NCBI RefSeq assembly: GCF_030758315.1
Contig: NZ_CP132336.1
Location: forward strand, 2,385,001 to 2,449,000
Direction of reading: 5' to 3'
DNA: 64,000 nt
From: Pararhizobium sp. IMCC3301
GTDB lineage: Bacteria; Pseudomonadota; Alphaproteobacteria; Rhizobiales; GCA-2746425
In this document: piece by piece, positions 1-8,841 of the stretch
How the letters are laid out: each line of letters begins with the position of its first letter
How positions within the stretch are numbered: position 1 is the first letter of the stretch
Position numbers and translations under genes: made by a program
The notes under the pieces: generated by a model
Told to the model about the DNA's origin: nothing
The model's input: the letters and a program-made list of their open reading frames with translations, nothing else
Databases searched by the model: none

Positions 1-311
1 ATCATTGTCACTGATCCCACCGGCAGTTCTTGCCCCGACAAAGGGCGTCCCAGCAACACCACTGCACCTGGCAGACCGGCTCCGCTGCCAATATCAAGCC
101 AGTGGGCGTTGACAGGAGCGTATTGCAGTAATTGATAACAATCAGAAATATGGCGCTTCCAGAGCCCGTCCAGGGTCGAGCCAGAAACAAGATTCTTTGC
201 CCGCTGCCATTCGATCAGCAAAGCTGCATAACGCTCGAGCCGGGCCATGACATCCGGTTGAACATCATAAAACTGCTGGAAAGCTTCACGCTCTGCCACG
301 CCGCCGTTCAT
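1..311 (-). CDS. rsmG: 16S rRNA (guanine-527-N7)-methyltransferase RsmG, N-terminal part
   Basis: The gene runs off the left edge, so only about the first 103 residues are present. RsmG methylates N7 of G527 in 16S rRNA using SAM. The fragment carries the family's N-terminal helices and the SAM-binding motif LDIGSGAGLPG near residues 80-90. I chose the ATG at 311 because the product then begins as typical RsmG proteins do (MNGGVAEREAFQQFYDV). An in-frame ATG at 410 would overlap mnmG by 29 bp and add a tail the family does not normally have. It lies 70 bp downstream of mnmG, the usual alphaproteobacterial order, with parA and parB expected just outside the window. Confidence 0.9.
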   Translation of the reverse strand, partial: MNGGVAEREAFQQFYDVQPDVMARLERYAALLIEWQRAKNLVSGSTLDGLWKRHISDCYQLLQYAPVNAHWLDIGSGAGLPGAVVLLGRPLSGQELPVGSVTM

Positions 312-381
312 CGCTGGTATCTCGCCGCCACAGGAAATTTGGAACGCGGCACTGCCGATCCCGCGCGCCATACACAACACA

Positions 382-2235
382 TCAGGCTGCGGTGCCACGC
401 CGTTTGACATAAGCCAGCAACAAAGTCAGCGCAGCCGGTGTCACGCCTTCAATACGCGACGCCTGTCCCAGTGTCGCGGGTTTCGCAATCGTCAGTTTCT
501 GACTGACCTCATTGGAGATACCCGGCAACTGGCTGAAATCAAGATCCATCGGTAAGGCAATTTGTTCATCCCGTCTGAAAGCGTGAATATCAGCCTTCTG
601 CCGATCCAGATAAACCGCATATTTTGCTTCTGTTTCCAGCTGTTGTTTTAATCTTGGGCTAAATCCCGCAATCTGCGGCCAGAAGTCGATCAGTGATTCC
701 AGTGATACAGTCGGATAAGACAGCAACCCAAACAAATCCCGGCGCCGCCCATCCTGGTTGATCTTGATTCCGGCTCTTGCCAGAGCAGACGGCAGCACGT
801 CGATAGATTGGGCATGTGCCACGGTTGTGGCAAACTCTGACTGCCAGGCACTGTAACGGCGCCAACGCCCATCGCCCACAATCCCGCAGGCATAACCTTT
901 CTCCGTGAGGCGGAGATCGGCGTTGTCTGCCCGCAACGACAAGCGGTATTCAGCGCGCGATGTGAACATCCGATAAGGTTCGGTCACACCCCGTGTTGTC
1001 AGATCATCACACATGACACCCAGATAGGCTTCCGACCGGTCGAAAATGATTTCGCTCGCGTCCCCGGCTTTCCGCGCTGCATTCAGTCCGGCAATCAGTC
1101 CCTGGCCGCCAGCTTCCTCATAGCCGGTGGTGCCGTTGATCTGCCCAGCCAGATAAAGACCGGGCAGTGCGATGGTTTCCAGTGTCGGCTTTAACTCACG
1201 CGGGTCAACATGGTCATATTCAATTGCATAACCAGATTGCAAAATATTGACCTGCTCAAGCCCGGGAATGCTGCGAACAAATAGATCCTGGACGTCACGA
1301 GGCAGGCTGGTAGAGATGCCATTGGGATAGATCGTATGATCGGTGAGACCTTCCGGTTCCAGAAAGATCTGATGGTGATCCCGCTCGGCAAAGCGCACAA
1401 TCTTGTCCTCGATCGACGGGCAATAACGCGGGCCAACCCCTGAGATCTGTCCGGAATACATCGCCGATTTCAACAGATTATCAGCGATAATCTTATGGGT
1501 TTCCGGAGTTGTCCGTGTGAGATGGCAGGTTACCTGCGGCGTTGTGATCTCATCATTCATAAACGAAAACGGCACTGGTGTTTCATCGCCGGGCTGCTGC
1601 TGCAGCTGCCCCCAGTCAATGGTCCGGCCATCCAATCGCGGAGGTGTCCCGGTTTTCAGGCGGCCAAGTTTGAAGCCGTGGGCCAGAAAGGATTGCGCCA
1701 GGCCGATGGAAGGTGCCTCGCCAACGCGCCCGGCCTCAACGCGCTCATTTCCCATATGGATCAAGCCACGCAGAAACGTTCCCGTAGTGATCACCAGAGC
1801 AGCGCAGTGCAGCGTTTCGCCAGTGTCCAACAGCAAGCCGCTGATGCCGGCGGAGTCGGTCAGGATCTGCTCTGCCGAAGCTTCAATTACTCTGAGACCG
1901 GCCTGAGCAGTGATTTCCCGCTGCATAGCCCTTTTATATAATCCGCGATCAATTTGCGCGCGCGGACCCTGCACTGCCGGGCCTTTGCGCTGATTGAGCA
2001 TACGGAACTGAATGCCGGCCTCATCCGCCACACGGCCCATCAATCCATCCAGAGCATCAATTTCGCGCACCAGATGTCCCTTGCCAAGCCCGCCGATGGC
2101 GGGATTGCACGACATTGCCCCGATCGTATTAAACGAATGTGTGACCAGCGCCGTTTTGGCGCCAAACCGCGCCGACGCAGCGGCGGCTTCGCAGCCCGCA
2201 TGCCCGCCACCGATTACGATAACATCAAAGCGCAT
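382..2235 (-). CDS. mnmG: tRNA uridine-5-carboxymethylaminomethyl modification enzyme MnmG (GidA)
   Basis: MnmG is the FAD- and NADH-dependent partner of MnmE; together they make the cmnm5 modification on U34 of several tRNAs. The 617-residue product has the family's usual length. The Rossmann motif GGGHAG (residues 9-14) binds FAD, and the [18 protein letters not shown] signature follows near residue 45. The C-terminal helical domain is intact. The ATG at 2235 is preferred over the in-frame GTG at 2241, because the protein then begins [11 protein letters not shown]. It sits between mnmE and rsmG on the same strand, so the modification complex is encoded as neighbours and transcribed away from the putative origin. 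Confidence 0.96.
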   Translation of the reverse strand: MRFDVIVIGGGHAGCEAAAASARFGAKTALVTHSFNTIGAMSCNPAIGGLGKGHLVREIDALDGLMGRVADEAGIQFRMLNQRKGPAVQGPRAQIDRGLYKRAMQREITAQAGLRVIEASAEQILTDSAGISGLLLDTGETLHCAALVITTGTFLRGLIHMGNERVEAGRVGEAPSIGLAQSFLAHGFKLGRLKTGTPPRLDGRTIDWGQLQQQPGDETPVPFSFMNDEITTPQVTCHLTRTTPETHKIIADNLLKSAMYSGQISGVGPRYCPSIEDKIVRFAERDHHQIFLEPEGLTDHTIYPNGISTSLPRDVQDLFVRSIPGLEQVNILQSGYAIEYDHVDPRELKPTLETIALPGLYLAGQINGTTGYEEAGGQGLIAGLNAARKAGDASEIIFDRSEAYLGVMCDDLTTRGVTEPYRMFTSRAEYRLSLRADNADLRLTEKGYACGIVGDGRWRRYSAWQSEFATTVAHAQSIDVLPSALARAGIKINQDGRRRDLFGLLSYPTVSLESLIDFWPQIAGFSPRLKQQLETEAKYAVYLDRQKADIHAFRRDEQIALPMDLDFSQLPGISNEVSQKLTIAKPATLGQASRIEGVTPAALTLLLAYVKRRGTAA

Positions 2236-2338
2236 TGTCACTTACCCGCGAGACCGGGTCCCGTTCTAAAGATTATCTTCAAGTGTCAGCAAACCTGGCC
2301 GGACATTTCGTCTCAGGGCCGGTCCGTTGGCGACAGTA

Positions 2339-3715
2339 TCATTTGCCGATACAGAATTCAGAAAAGATATGGCCGAGAATATCCTCAACGTCAATCCGGC
2401 CAAGGATCTGCCCCAGGGCATCTGAAGCAGTTCGCAGATACTCGACCCGGATCTCCAGCGGCAGATGGTCATCCCCCGCCTGCGTCAGCGACTCCACGCA
2501 ACTTTGCAAAGCCAGCCTGTGCCGGGTGCGCGTGATCAGTGGATTGTTGCGGTTTTCCCCACTGGTCAAATCAGAAACGGAACCGAATCGAATAAGTGCA
2601 GCAATCAGCGCATCCAATCCTCGCCCATCCTTGATCGATACACCAATTTCGTCAGCCGCTTCAACCTCAAAGGTTCCACCTGTCCGCGCCGTATCGATCA
2701 AATCATATTTGGTCCGCACCTTCAGAACAGGTGGAAAATTAGTGTCACTCTCCGGGTCAAATACGACATGAGACCCCGGTTGATCAGCCGGGCAGAGCGA
2801 CAGAACCAGATCCGCTTGACGTGCAGCTTCTTCCGCGCGCCGCATGCCTTCCTGTTCAATTGTATCCTCGCTTTCCCGCAGCCCAGCCGTATCCGAAAGG
2901 ATGACCAGTTGATCCCCGAGATTGAGCGACACCGTTAAAACGTCCCGTGTAGTCCCTGGAATCTCGGTAACAATGGCAACATCCTTTTGTGCAAGGGCAT
3001 TCAACAGACTGCTCTTTCCGGCATTAGGTAGACCAATGAGAACCACCCGCAATCCATTACGGATGATTTCGCCGCGCCGGCCATCATTCAGATGCTGTTC
3101 GATCTGCCGCGCCAGTGACAGCGCATCTTCAGAGACGTATTCCGCGACGGAACCTGGTACGTCTTCTTCATCGGAAAAGTCAAAATCTGCCTCGACAGAA
3201 GCGCGAAGGATCAACAGGGACTGCCGCCAGCTATCATACAGCGTGCGCAGACTACCGGAATACTGACTCAGGGCTTGGCGGCGCTGGCTTTCCGTCTGTG
3301 CTGCGAGCAGATCACCAAGGCCTTCGATCTCGGTCAGATCCATCTTGCCATTTTCAAACGCCCGGCGGGCAAATTCCCCCGGTTCTGCCATCCGCCAATT
3401 GCGCAAGGTACCCAATTGCTGAAATACGGCATTCAGGACTGCAGCGCTGCCATGAAGATGGAACTCTACCACATCTTCACCGGTGAAACTGGCGGGTCCA
3501 GGAAACCAGAAGACCAGCGCCTGATCTATGGGATCGCCGTCGCTGTTGCTGAGGACGGTCAAGTGCGCCCGCCGCGGCACAGTTTGTTTCACGTGAAACA
3601 CTTCAAGCGCGGATGCAGCATCACGGCCACTGATGCGCACAACCGCCACGCCACTTGGCGTAGCGCCACTGGCCAGGGCAAAAATCGTATCTCGGAACAA
3701 TGCGGTATCAGCCAT
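2339..3715 (-). CDS. mnmE: tRNA modification GTPase MnmE (TrmE)
   Basis: MnmE is the K+-stimulated GTPase that works with MnmG on wobble U34 and binds a formyl-folate derivative through its N-terminal domain. The P-loop GLPNAGKSS is at about residues 228-236, followed by the GTTRD switch II region and DTAGLRE. The protein ends in the family's hallmark CIGK motif with the catalytic-site cysteine. An in-frame GTG lies one codon upstream at 3718; the ATG at 3715 gives the usual MADT-type start. The coding sequence also carries a perfect 16-bp parS site (3585-3600), which encodes FHVK in a poorly conserved part of the N-terminal domain. Confidence 0.96.
   Translation of the reverse strand: MADTALFRDTIFALASGATPSGVAVVRISGRDAASALEVFHVKQTVPRRAHLTVLSNSDGDPIDQALVFWFPGPASFTGEDVVEFHLHGSAAVLNAVFQQLGTLRNWRMAEPGEFARRAFENGKMDLTEIEGLGDLLAAQTESQRRQALSQYSGSLRTLYDSWRQSLLILRASVEADFDFSDEEDVPGSVAEYVSEDALSLARQIEQHLNDGRRGEIIRNGLRVVLIGLPNAGKSSLLNALAQKDVAIVTEIPGTTRDVLTVSLNLGDQLVILSDTAGLRESEDTIEQEGMRRAEEAARQADLVLSLCPADQPGSHVVFDPESDTNFPPVLKVRTKYDLIDTARTGGTFEVEAADEIGVSIKDGRGLDALIAALIRFGSVSDLTSGENRNNPLITRTRHRLALQSCVESLTQAGDDHLPLEIRVEYLRTASDALGQILGRIDVEDILGHIFSEFCIGK
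3585..3600. promoter_or_regulatory. parS centromere site inside mnmE
   Basis: The sequence TGTTTCACGTGAAACA matches the conserved bacterial parS palindrome at all 16 positions. ParB binds such sites and loads SMC to segregate newly replicated origins. It lies wholly inside mnmE, about 3.6 kb left of the putative oriC. A second site lies about 3.1 kb to the right. The identity is read directly from sequence; ParB occupancy is inferred. Confidence 0.9.
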
Positions 3716-3797
3716 CACAATGCCTGAATGTCAAAAATCCTGACCGGATTGACATAGTTACGGGGACGAATCGAATCCGGCTCGCCCTTGTATCCAA

Positions 3798-5063
3798 TCA
3801 AGTATTCATGGAATCAAAGAAATCTTCATTGGATTTTGTCTGTTTCAGCTTATCGAGGAGGAACTCAATTGCGTCAACTGTCCCCATGGAAGACAGGATA
3901 CGGCGCAGTACAAACACTTTCTGCAGCTCGGCTTTACCCATCAGCAGATCTTCTTTCCGCGTGCCGGATTTCAGAATATCCATCGACGGGAAGGTCCGCT
4001 TGTCAGCAACTTTTCGATCCAGCACCAGTTCCGAGTTGCCGGTGCCTTTGAATTCCTCAAAGATCACTTCGTCCATACGGCTACCGGTATCAATCAAAGC
4101 CGTCGCAATAATGCTCAGCGAGCCACCCTCTTCGATATTACGAGCCGCGCCAAAGAAACGCTTCGGCCTTTGCAGCGCATTGGCATCGACACCCCCAGTC
4201 AGGACCTTGCCGGAACTCGGCACCACCGTATTATAGGCCCGGCCCAGGCGCGTGATCGAATCCAGCAGGATCACGACATCGCGGCCGTGTTCGACCAGAC
4301 GCTTGGCCTTTTCAATTACCATCTCCGCAACCTGAACGTGGCGTGTCGCCGGTTCATCAAAGGTCGATGAAATTACTTCGCCATCAACTGAGCGCTGCAT
4401 GTCCGTCACTTCTTCCGGCCGCTCATCGATCAACAATACAATGAGATAGCATTCCGGATGATTGGCGGCGATTGAATTGGCAATGTTCTGCAGCAGCACA
4501 GTCTTACCGGTGCGTGGCGGTGCCACGATAAGAGCACGCTGACCCTTGCCCAGCGGAGCCACCAGATCAATCACCCGACCAGACAGATCCTTGCGTGTCG
4601 GATCATTGATCTCCATCCGAAATCTTTCATCGGGATAAAGCGGCGTCAGATTATCAAAATGGGTCTTGTGGCGCGCCTGATCCGGATCAGCAAAATTGAT
4701 TGTATTGACGCGCAGCAGCGCGAAATAACGCTCACCATCTTTGGGGCTTCTGATATGCCCTTCAACCGTATCCCCGGTGCGCAGCGAAAATCGGCGAATC
4801 TGTGAAGGCGAAATATAGATATCATCAGGACCAGGCAGGTAATTCGACTGTGGCGAGCGCAAAAAGCCGAAACCATCCTGCAGCAATTCCACAACGCCTT
4901 CGCCTATGATTTCGACTTCTTCCTCAGCCAGTTGCTTTAAAATCGCAAACATCAGCTCCTGCTTGCGCATCGTGCTGGCGTTCTCGATATCATGCCGCTC
5001 TGCCATCAGCAGCAATTCAGTGGGGCTGGTCAGTTTCAGATCGGAGAGTTTCATCTCGGCCAT
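3798..5063 (-). CDS. rho: Transcription termination factor Rho
   Basis: Rho is the hexameric RNA-dependent ATPase helicase that terminates transcription. The N-terminal helix bundle ([28 protein letters not shown]) is followed by an OB-fold RNA-binding domain (GFGFLRSP). Walker A APPRTGKT is at about residues 181-188 and [13 protein letters not shown] follows. The 421-residue length is normal. The frame can be extended to a TTG at 5075, but the ATG at 5063 gives the usual [10 protein letters not shown] start, with AAGGA upstream though rather distant. It stands alone: a 314-bp gap separates it from hemJ, and mnmE follows 82 bp downstream. Confidence 0.97.
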   Translation of the reverse strand: MAEMKLSDLKLTSPTELLLMAERHDIENASTMRKQELMFAILKQLAEEEVEIIGEGVVELLQDGFGFLRSPQSNYLPGPDDIYISPSQIRRFSLRTGDTVEGHIRSPKDGERYFALLRVNTINFADPDQARHKTHFDNLTPLYPDERFRMEINDPTRKDLSGRVIDLVAPLGKGQRALIVAPPRTGKTVLLQNIANSIAANHPECYLIVLLIDERPEEVTDMQRSVDGEVISSTFDEPATRHVQVAEMVIEKAKRLVEHGRDVVILLDSITRLGRAYNTVVPSSGKVLTGGVDANALQRPKRFFGAARNIEEGGSLSIIATALIDTGSRMDEVIFEEFKGTGNSELVLDRKVADKRTFPSMDILKSGTRKEDLLMGKAELQKVFVLRRILSSMGTVDAIEFLLDKLKQTKSNEDFFDSMNT

Positions 5064-5377
5064 TTGTGTGTTCAAATCCTTGCGCGGCGCTCGCGCATTA
5101 ATCGGTTAATAAATCTGTTGTGAAAGTTGCAAACGAGCCCAGCGAACCAAACAACCATGCCACATCTGGCACCAAGCCTGTTTCAGTTGATTAAGTCGCT
5201 TTTGTGTTCAAGAGCCATGCGTGCGGATGAACATTCTGTTACGTTTGTGAAAGCGCCCCTAATCGGGCCAAAGGTGGGTTTTTCCTGAAATAGCGATAAA
5301 TCCGCCGATTCACAAGAGCTTTTTGAATTTCATGCAAATTCAGCCCATTTAAAACAGCCCGTAAAACAGCCCGCAAC
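5064..5377. other. Gap between hemJ and rho
   Basis: This 314-bp stretch holds no convincing reading frame. It is AT-richer than its surroundings and probably carries the rho promoter and leader on the minus strand, but I could not fix a -35/-10 pair. Next to the hemJ stop it contains two adjacent 12-bp copies of AAAACAGCCCG[T/C] (5351-5374). Confidence 0.5.
5351..5374. repeat. Two-copy 12-bp tandem repeat downstream of hemJ
   Basis: AAAACAGCCCGT (5351-5362) is followed directly by AAAACAGCCCGC (5363-5374), 11 of 12 bases identical. It lies in the gap between hemJ and rho. Probably a small slippage duplication; no function is visible. Confidence 0.6.
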
Positions 5378-5806
5378 CTAAAACGGCTTGACCACCACAA
5401 GGATGACAATCCCAACCATTATCACCGCAGGAACTTCATTGATAATGCGGAAATAACGCTCAGAGTGCCGGTTCTGATCGGAAGCAAACTGCTTCACATG
5501 CCACGCCAGCCGAAAATGCACTGCGCTCATCAGGATCACCAGCAGCAACTTGCCATGCAGCCAATAGGTACCGTCACCCAGATAGCCGCCAGCCCCAATC
5601 AGATAGAGCCCCAACGCCCAGCTGACAAGCATCGCCGGCGTCCCGATTCCGCGTAACAACCGCCGTTGCATGATCTTGAAGGTTTCCGATTGCTCACTCC
5701 CGGCCGCCGCTGAACAATGATACACCATCAACCGTGGCAGGTAGAGCAATGTCGCCATCCACGAGATCACCGCTAAAATATGGAAAGCCTTCAGCCACAA
5801 ATACAT
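5378..5806 (-). CDS. hemJ: Protoporphyrinogen IX oxidase HemJ
   Basis: HemJ is the small membrane-bound enzyme that oxidises protoporphyrinogen IX to protoporphyrin IX in bacteria lacking HemY or HemG. The 142-residue product has four hydrophobic segments. It carries the conserved His near the N-terminus (LKAFHILAVISWMA) and the His/Lys pair in WLHGKLLLVILM, the residues linked to haem binding and activity in this family. It starts 9 bp after the hemE stop on the same strand, so the two haem genes are very likely co-transcribed. The older label 'conserved membrane protein of the CopD family' refers to the same protein. Confidence 0.92.
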   Translation of the reverse strand: MYLWLKAFHILAVISWMATLLYLPRLMVYHCSAAAGSEQSETFKIMQRRLLRGIGTPAMLVSWALGLYLIGAGGYLGDGTYWLHGKLLLVILMSAVHFRLAWHVKQFASDQNRHSERYFRIINEVPAVIMVGIVILVVVKPF

Positions 5807-5815
5807 CTGAAATTC

Positions 5816-6850
5816 CTAACCCGCACGAACCTGTTCAATCATCGCTGATACGTGATCCACCGGGGTTTCCGGGGTAATACCATGTCCCAGATTGAACACA
5901 AACCGCGCACCTTTGGCAGCGTCCAGAATATCGCTGATCCCCTCATGCAGGGCGGTACCTCCAGCCACCAGCCGGGTCGGATCAAGGTTACCCTGCAAAA
6001 CCACACTGGAACTCAACTGCTGTTTCGCCAATGCCATCGGATAGGTCCAGTCAAGCCCGACACAATCAATCCCGGTCTCCCTCACGTAACGCTCATAATG
6101 CAGAGAAGCGCCCTTCGGAAACCCAATCACGGGCGTGCCGGGATGACGTGCTTTCACACCGGCAACAATCTGTTTCATTGGCTCAAGGCAAAACTCGATA
6201 AAATCAGCTTCTCCAAGAATCCCCGACCAGCTGTCAAACACCTGAACCGCATCTGCGCCGGCCTCAATCTGTGCCGACAGATACTCAATCGACATCGCGG
6301 TCAGCACTTCAATCAGATCACGAAACTCCGCCCTGTATTTATGAACAAAAACCCGTGTCGGAGCCTGATCCGACGTCCCCCGCCCAGCCACCATATATGT
6401 CGCAACCGTCCAGGGCGCACCGCAGAAACCAAGCAATGTGGTCTCTGCCGGCAACGCAGCGCGAATATCACTGACCGCCTGCAAAACCGGTTGCAGGTGA
6501 TCCAAAGCCCCATTCAGGCTAAGCGCTACAATTTCTCCAGGATTGATCGGATCCAGCCGCGGCCCGACACCACTTTCAAAACTGACTTTGCGGCCCAACG
6601 CATCCGGCACAACCAGAATGTCGGAAAACAGGATTGCGCCGTCAAACCCAAACCTGCGGATCGGCTGCAGCGTGACTTCTTTGGCAAATTTCGGCGAATA
6701 GCACAAATCCAGAAATGAACCCGCTTCCGCTCTGGTCTTCCTGTATTCAGGCAGATATCGTCCAGCCTGACGCATCATCCAGATCGGAGGCGGCCAAAGC
6801 GCATCGTCTTCAGGGCCACTTTGTAAAACCTGCAGCAGGCACTTGTTCAT
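5816..6850 (-). CDS. hemE: Uroporphyrinogen decarboxylase HemE
   Basis: HemE decarboxylates the four acetate side chains of uroporphyrinogen III to give coproporphyrinogen III. The 344-residue product has the two family signatures: PIWMMRQAGRYLPEYR near the start, and a glycine-rich GFCGAPWTVATYMVAG segment. The frame opens back to 6949, but the ATG at 6850 gives the normal start (MNKCLLQVL); the extra 33 residues have no family counterpart. It is the first gene left of the putative replication origin, the position hemE holds next to oriC in Caulobacter, Sinorhizobium and other alphaproteobacteria. Confidence 0.96.
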   Translation of the reverse strand: MNKCLLQVLQSGPEDDALWPPPIWMMRQAGRYLPEYRKTRAEAGSFLDLCYSPKFAKEVTLQPIRRFGFDGAILFSDILVVPDALGRKVSFESGVGPRLDPINPGEIVALSLNGALDHLQPVLQAVSDIRAALPAETTLLGFCGAPWTVATYMVAGRGTSDQAPTRVFVHKYRAEFRDLIEVLTAMSIEYLSAQIEAGADAVQVFDSWSGILGEADFIEFCLEPMKQIVAGVKARHPGTPVIGFPKGASLHYERYVRETGIDCVGLDWTYPMALAKQQLSSSVVLQGNLDPTRLVAGGTALHEGISDILDAAKGARFVFNLGHGITPETPVDHVSAMIEQVRAG

Positions 6851-6956
6851 AGATGATCCGATAGGCCACCGGGGCAGTGGCAAAGGTTTGAATTTCCGAC
6901 TTGCGACAGCGTTCTGTCTAGCACAGGCGCTGATCGTTTCATTCCCCAAAAATTCC

Positions 6957-6971
6957 CTAATAAAGTCTTAA
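6957..6971. promoter_or_regulatory. CtrA-box-like site, one mismatch
   Basis: CTAA-N7-TTAA differs by one base from the CtrA consensus TTAA-N7-TTAA. It lies at the hemE-proximal edge of the putative origin, inside the most AT-rich block, where CtrA could block origin firing or tune hemE transcription. Confidence 0.5.
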
Positions 6972-7125
6972 TTTCTTATTGTTTATATTATTTGTCTGTG
7001 AGTAACGGGGATTCAATGACACTCACACTTTTCCCGGCTCTTACCTGAAATTATCTCATCTTTCAAAGCGGCTATAACCCCAGCCTGAATTCCCCGAACA
7101 CTGAGGAGATCAAATTTCACAATCA

Positions 7126-7140
7126 TTAACAAAACCTTAA
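7126..7140. promoter_or_regulatory. CtrA box, perfect
   Basis: TTAACAAAACCTTAA matches the alphaproteobacterial CtrA recognition sequence TTAA-N7-TTAA exactly. In Caulobacter, CtrA bound to such sites at the origin represses replication initiation. Binding here is inferred from the match and its location. Confidence 0.7.
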
Positions 7141-7163
7141 CCGCCACTTCAAATCGAATAAAT

Positions 7164-7172
7164 TGTGGAATA
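7164..7172 (+). promoter_or_regulatory. DnaA-box-like site
   Basis: TGTGGAATA matches the reverse complement of the DnaA box consensus TTWTNCACA at 8 of 9 positions. It lies between the two perfect CtrA boxes. Weak alone, but plausible in an origin. Confidence 0.4.
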
Positions 7173-7230
7173 AAGTTGGACAAACCTGCACAACTCTTTA
7201 TCCCCGCACTTCATCCGGTGAAACCGGGAA

Positions 7231-7239
7231 TTTTACACA
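7231..7239 (+). promoter_or_regulatory. DnaA box
   Basis: TTTTACACA matches the TTWTNCACA DnaA-box consensus at all nine positions, 13 bases before the second perfect CtrA box. This spacing could let CtrA and DnaA compete. Confidence 0.55.
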
Positions 7240-7251
7240 GAGCACAATTTG

Positions 7252-7266
7252 TTAATCTATTATTAA
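7252..7266. promoter_or_regulatory. CtrA box, perfect
   Basis: TTAATCTATTATTAA is a second exact TTAA-N7-TTAA match. It is followed by CC, a common extension of CtrA half sites. Confidence 0.7.
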
Positions 7267-7354
7267 CCATCGGCAACAAGCTGCGCCGCTGGACATTTCG
7301 CCAGGACTTCTCCAAAACTCATTCATGATTCGTCAACAGGGTTCGCCCACAGTT

Positions 7355-7363
7355 TGTGGATAT
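7355..7363 (-). promoter_or_regulatory. DnaA-box-like site in front of ppsR
   Basis: Read on the minus strand, ATATCCACA differs from the strong DnaA box TTATCCACA at one position. It ends 5 bases before the proposed GTG start of ppsR, so it would also sit in that gene's ribosome-binding region. Confidence 0.5.
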
Positions 7364-7368
7364 CTTAC

Positions 7369-8205
7369 GTGAAAAAATCCACCTTCTTCCATCTGCACCT
7401 GGTCTCGGACGCCACCGGTGAAACTTTGATCAATGTCGGCCGTGCGGCTGCCGCGCAATATGATTCCGCCCAGGCGCGGGAGCATATCTACACTATGGTG
7501 CGCAGCGAAAAAGATATCACGAAGGTGGTAGCCGAAATCGAAACCGCACCGGGCATCGTCCTGTATACTCTGATCGAGCCGGAACACGCAGCCATGCTGG
7601 AGGAGAGCTGCCGCGAGCTCGGCGTTCCGGCGCTGTCGGTTCTGGACCCGATTCTAAGCTTGTTTCAGACCTATCTCGGAGCCAAATCAGCCAAGCGGGC
7701 AGGGGCGCAACATGCGCTTGATACCGAGTATTTCCGCCGCATCGATGCTCTGAACTTCACCTTGTCCCATGATGATGGCCAGCTCAGCAACGAGCTTCAT
7801 GAAGCTGACGTCATCCTTCTGGGAATCAGCCGCACATCGAAGACACCAACCTCGATTTATCTGGCAAATCGCGGCATCAAGGCGGCCAATATTCCGCTCG
7901 TTCCCGACGTTCCGCTGCCTGATGCCCTCGACAAGATGTCAACCGCGTTCATAGTCGGACTGATTGCCAGTCCCGACCGGATCGTGCAGATTCGCCAGCA
8001 CCGACTTTTGTCGATCAATGCGGATACGAAGGACACAGCCTATATCGACAAACACGCAGTGGCCGAAGAAATTGCCCTGACGCGCCGGCTGTGTGCCCGC
8101 CGTGGCTGGCCGATTATCGATGTCACGAGGCGATCGATCGAGGAAACCGCCGCCGCAATTCTGACGCTGTACAACACCCACAAGACAAGACAGGAAACAC
8201 CATGA
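7369..8205 (+). CDS. ppsR: Pyruvate,phosphate dikinase / PEP synthase regulatory protein (DUF299 family)
   Basis: This family contains bifunctional serine/threonine kinases and Pi-dependent phosphorylases that switch PEP synthase or pyruvate,phosphate dikinase off and on. The 278-residue product begins with the family motif FHLHLVSDATGETL. Its nucleotide-binding loop GISRTSKTPTS is at about residues 152-162. I chose the GTG at 7369: the next in-frame upstream start is a TTG at 7354, which would add five residues the family lacks. It is the first gene right of the putative origin. Its TGA overlaps the next gene's ATG (ATGA), so translation with maf is probably coupled. Which enzyme it controls cannot be told from the window. 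Confidence 0.92.
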   Translation: MKKSTFFHLHLVSDATGETLINVGRAAAAQYDSAQAREHIYTMVRSEKDITKVVAEIETAPGIVLYTLIEPEHAAMLEESCRELGVPALSVLDPILSLFQTYLGAKSAKRAGAQHALDTEYFRRIDALNFTLSHDDGQLSNELHEADVILLGISRTSKTPTSIYLANRGIKAANIPLVPDVPLPDALDKMSTAFIVGLIASPDRIVQIRQHRLLSINADTKDTAYIDKHAVAEEIALTRRLCARRGWPIIDVTRRSIEETAAAILTLYNTHKTRQETP

Positions 8206-8822
8206 CAACCACTTATGGGGAATTTCAGCACGCCCCTCTTGTCCTCGCCTCCAAAAGCCCGGCGCGCGCGGGCCTGTTGCGCGCTGCCGGTCTGAAAATA
8301 ACAACAGCCGAGGCCGATATCGACGAGCGCAGTGTCGAGGCCGCCGTCGGAAGCGACCTTGAAGGCGAGGATCTTGCTCTGATCCTGGCTCAGGCCAAAG
8401 CTGCTAATGTCGCGCCCCAATTCGCTGATACCCACATCATAGGCGCAGATCAGACCCTGACTTGCGAGGGTCGGATTATTCACAAAGCCGAGGATGATCA
8501 GGACCTGCGCAAGAAACTGCTGTGGCTCAGCGGCAGGACGCATACTCTCAGCGCCGCGCTGGTGGTTGTGTATAATGGCGAGACGGTCTGGCAGCATACT
8601 TCCCAGGCCCATATGACAATGCGCATATTAACGCCCGAATTTGTTGGCCGATATGTCGCAGCAACCCGCCCGGATTCGCTCGACAGTGTCGGAGGGTATC
8701 AGCTGGAAGGTCCCGGCTCACAATTGTTCGACAGCATAGATGGTGATTATTTCACCATTCTCGGATTGCCGCTTCTGCCCTTGCTGGCCTGGCTGCGGTC
8801 CGAGAAAATCCTGATATCATGA
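8202..8822 (+). CDS. maf: Maf-like nucleoside triphosphate pyrophosphatase
   Basis: Maf proteins hydrolyse non-canonical or modified nucleoside triphosphates (dTTP/UTP or m7GTP, depending on subgroup). The 206-residue product has the N-terminal LVLASKSPARAGLLRAAG phosphate-binding motif and the IIGADQTL motif with the metal-binding Asp. It overlaps ppsR by 4 bp. The subgroup, and hence the preferred nucleotide, cannot be fixed by eye. The frame is open further upstream, but that part is out-of-frame ppsR sequence. Confidence 0.9.
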   Translation: MTTTYGEFQHAPLVLASKSPARAGLLRAAGLKITTAEADIDERSVEAAVGSDLEGEDLALILAQAKAANVAPQFADTHIIGADQTLTCEGRIIHKAEDDQDLRKKLLWLSGRTHTLSAALVVVYNGETVWQHTSQAHMTMRILTPEFVGRYVAATRPDSLDSVGGYQLEGPGSQLFDSIDGDYFTILGLPLLPLLAWLRSEKILIS

Positions 8823-8841
8823 GTGTTGCGGCTCCGAATCG

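Larger units (their letters stand above)
6851..7368. other. Putative chromosomal replication origin (oriC), hemE-ppsR gap
   Basis: This is a 518-bp stretch without a gene between divergent hemE and ppsR, the place of oriC in Caulobacter and many relatives. It contains two perfect TTAA-N7-TTAA CtrA boxes (7126-7140, 7252-7266) and a near-perfect one (6957-6971). A TTWTNCACA match (7231-7239) and two one-mismatch DnaA-box-like sites (7164-7172, 7355-7363) are present. An AT-rich block (about 6950-7000) could serve as the unwinding element. GATTC sequences at 7010 and 7327 are possible CcrM (GANTC) methylation sites. Genes on both sides point outward, and parS sites flank it. Origin function is inferred from these features together. 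Confidence 0.75.

Noticed and set aside
5852-6718. 288-codon plus-strand frame opposite hemE
   Set aside because: It lies wholly antisense to a clear hemE and has no recognisable domain.
7198-7206. TTATCCCCG as a further DnaA box
   Set aside because: Two mismatches at conserved positions; left out of the origin feature list.
7361-7376. Possible third parS at the start of ppsR (TATCTTACGTGAAAAA)
   Set aside because: Only 12 of 16 positions match and the palindrome is broken, well below the two good sites.
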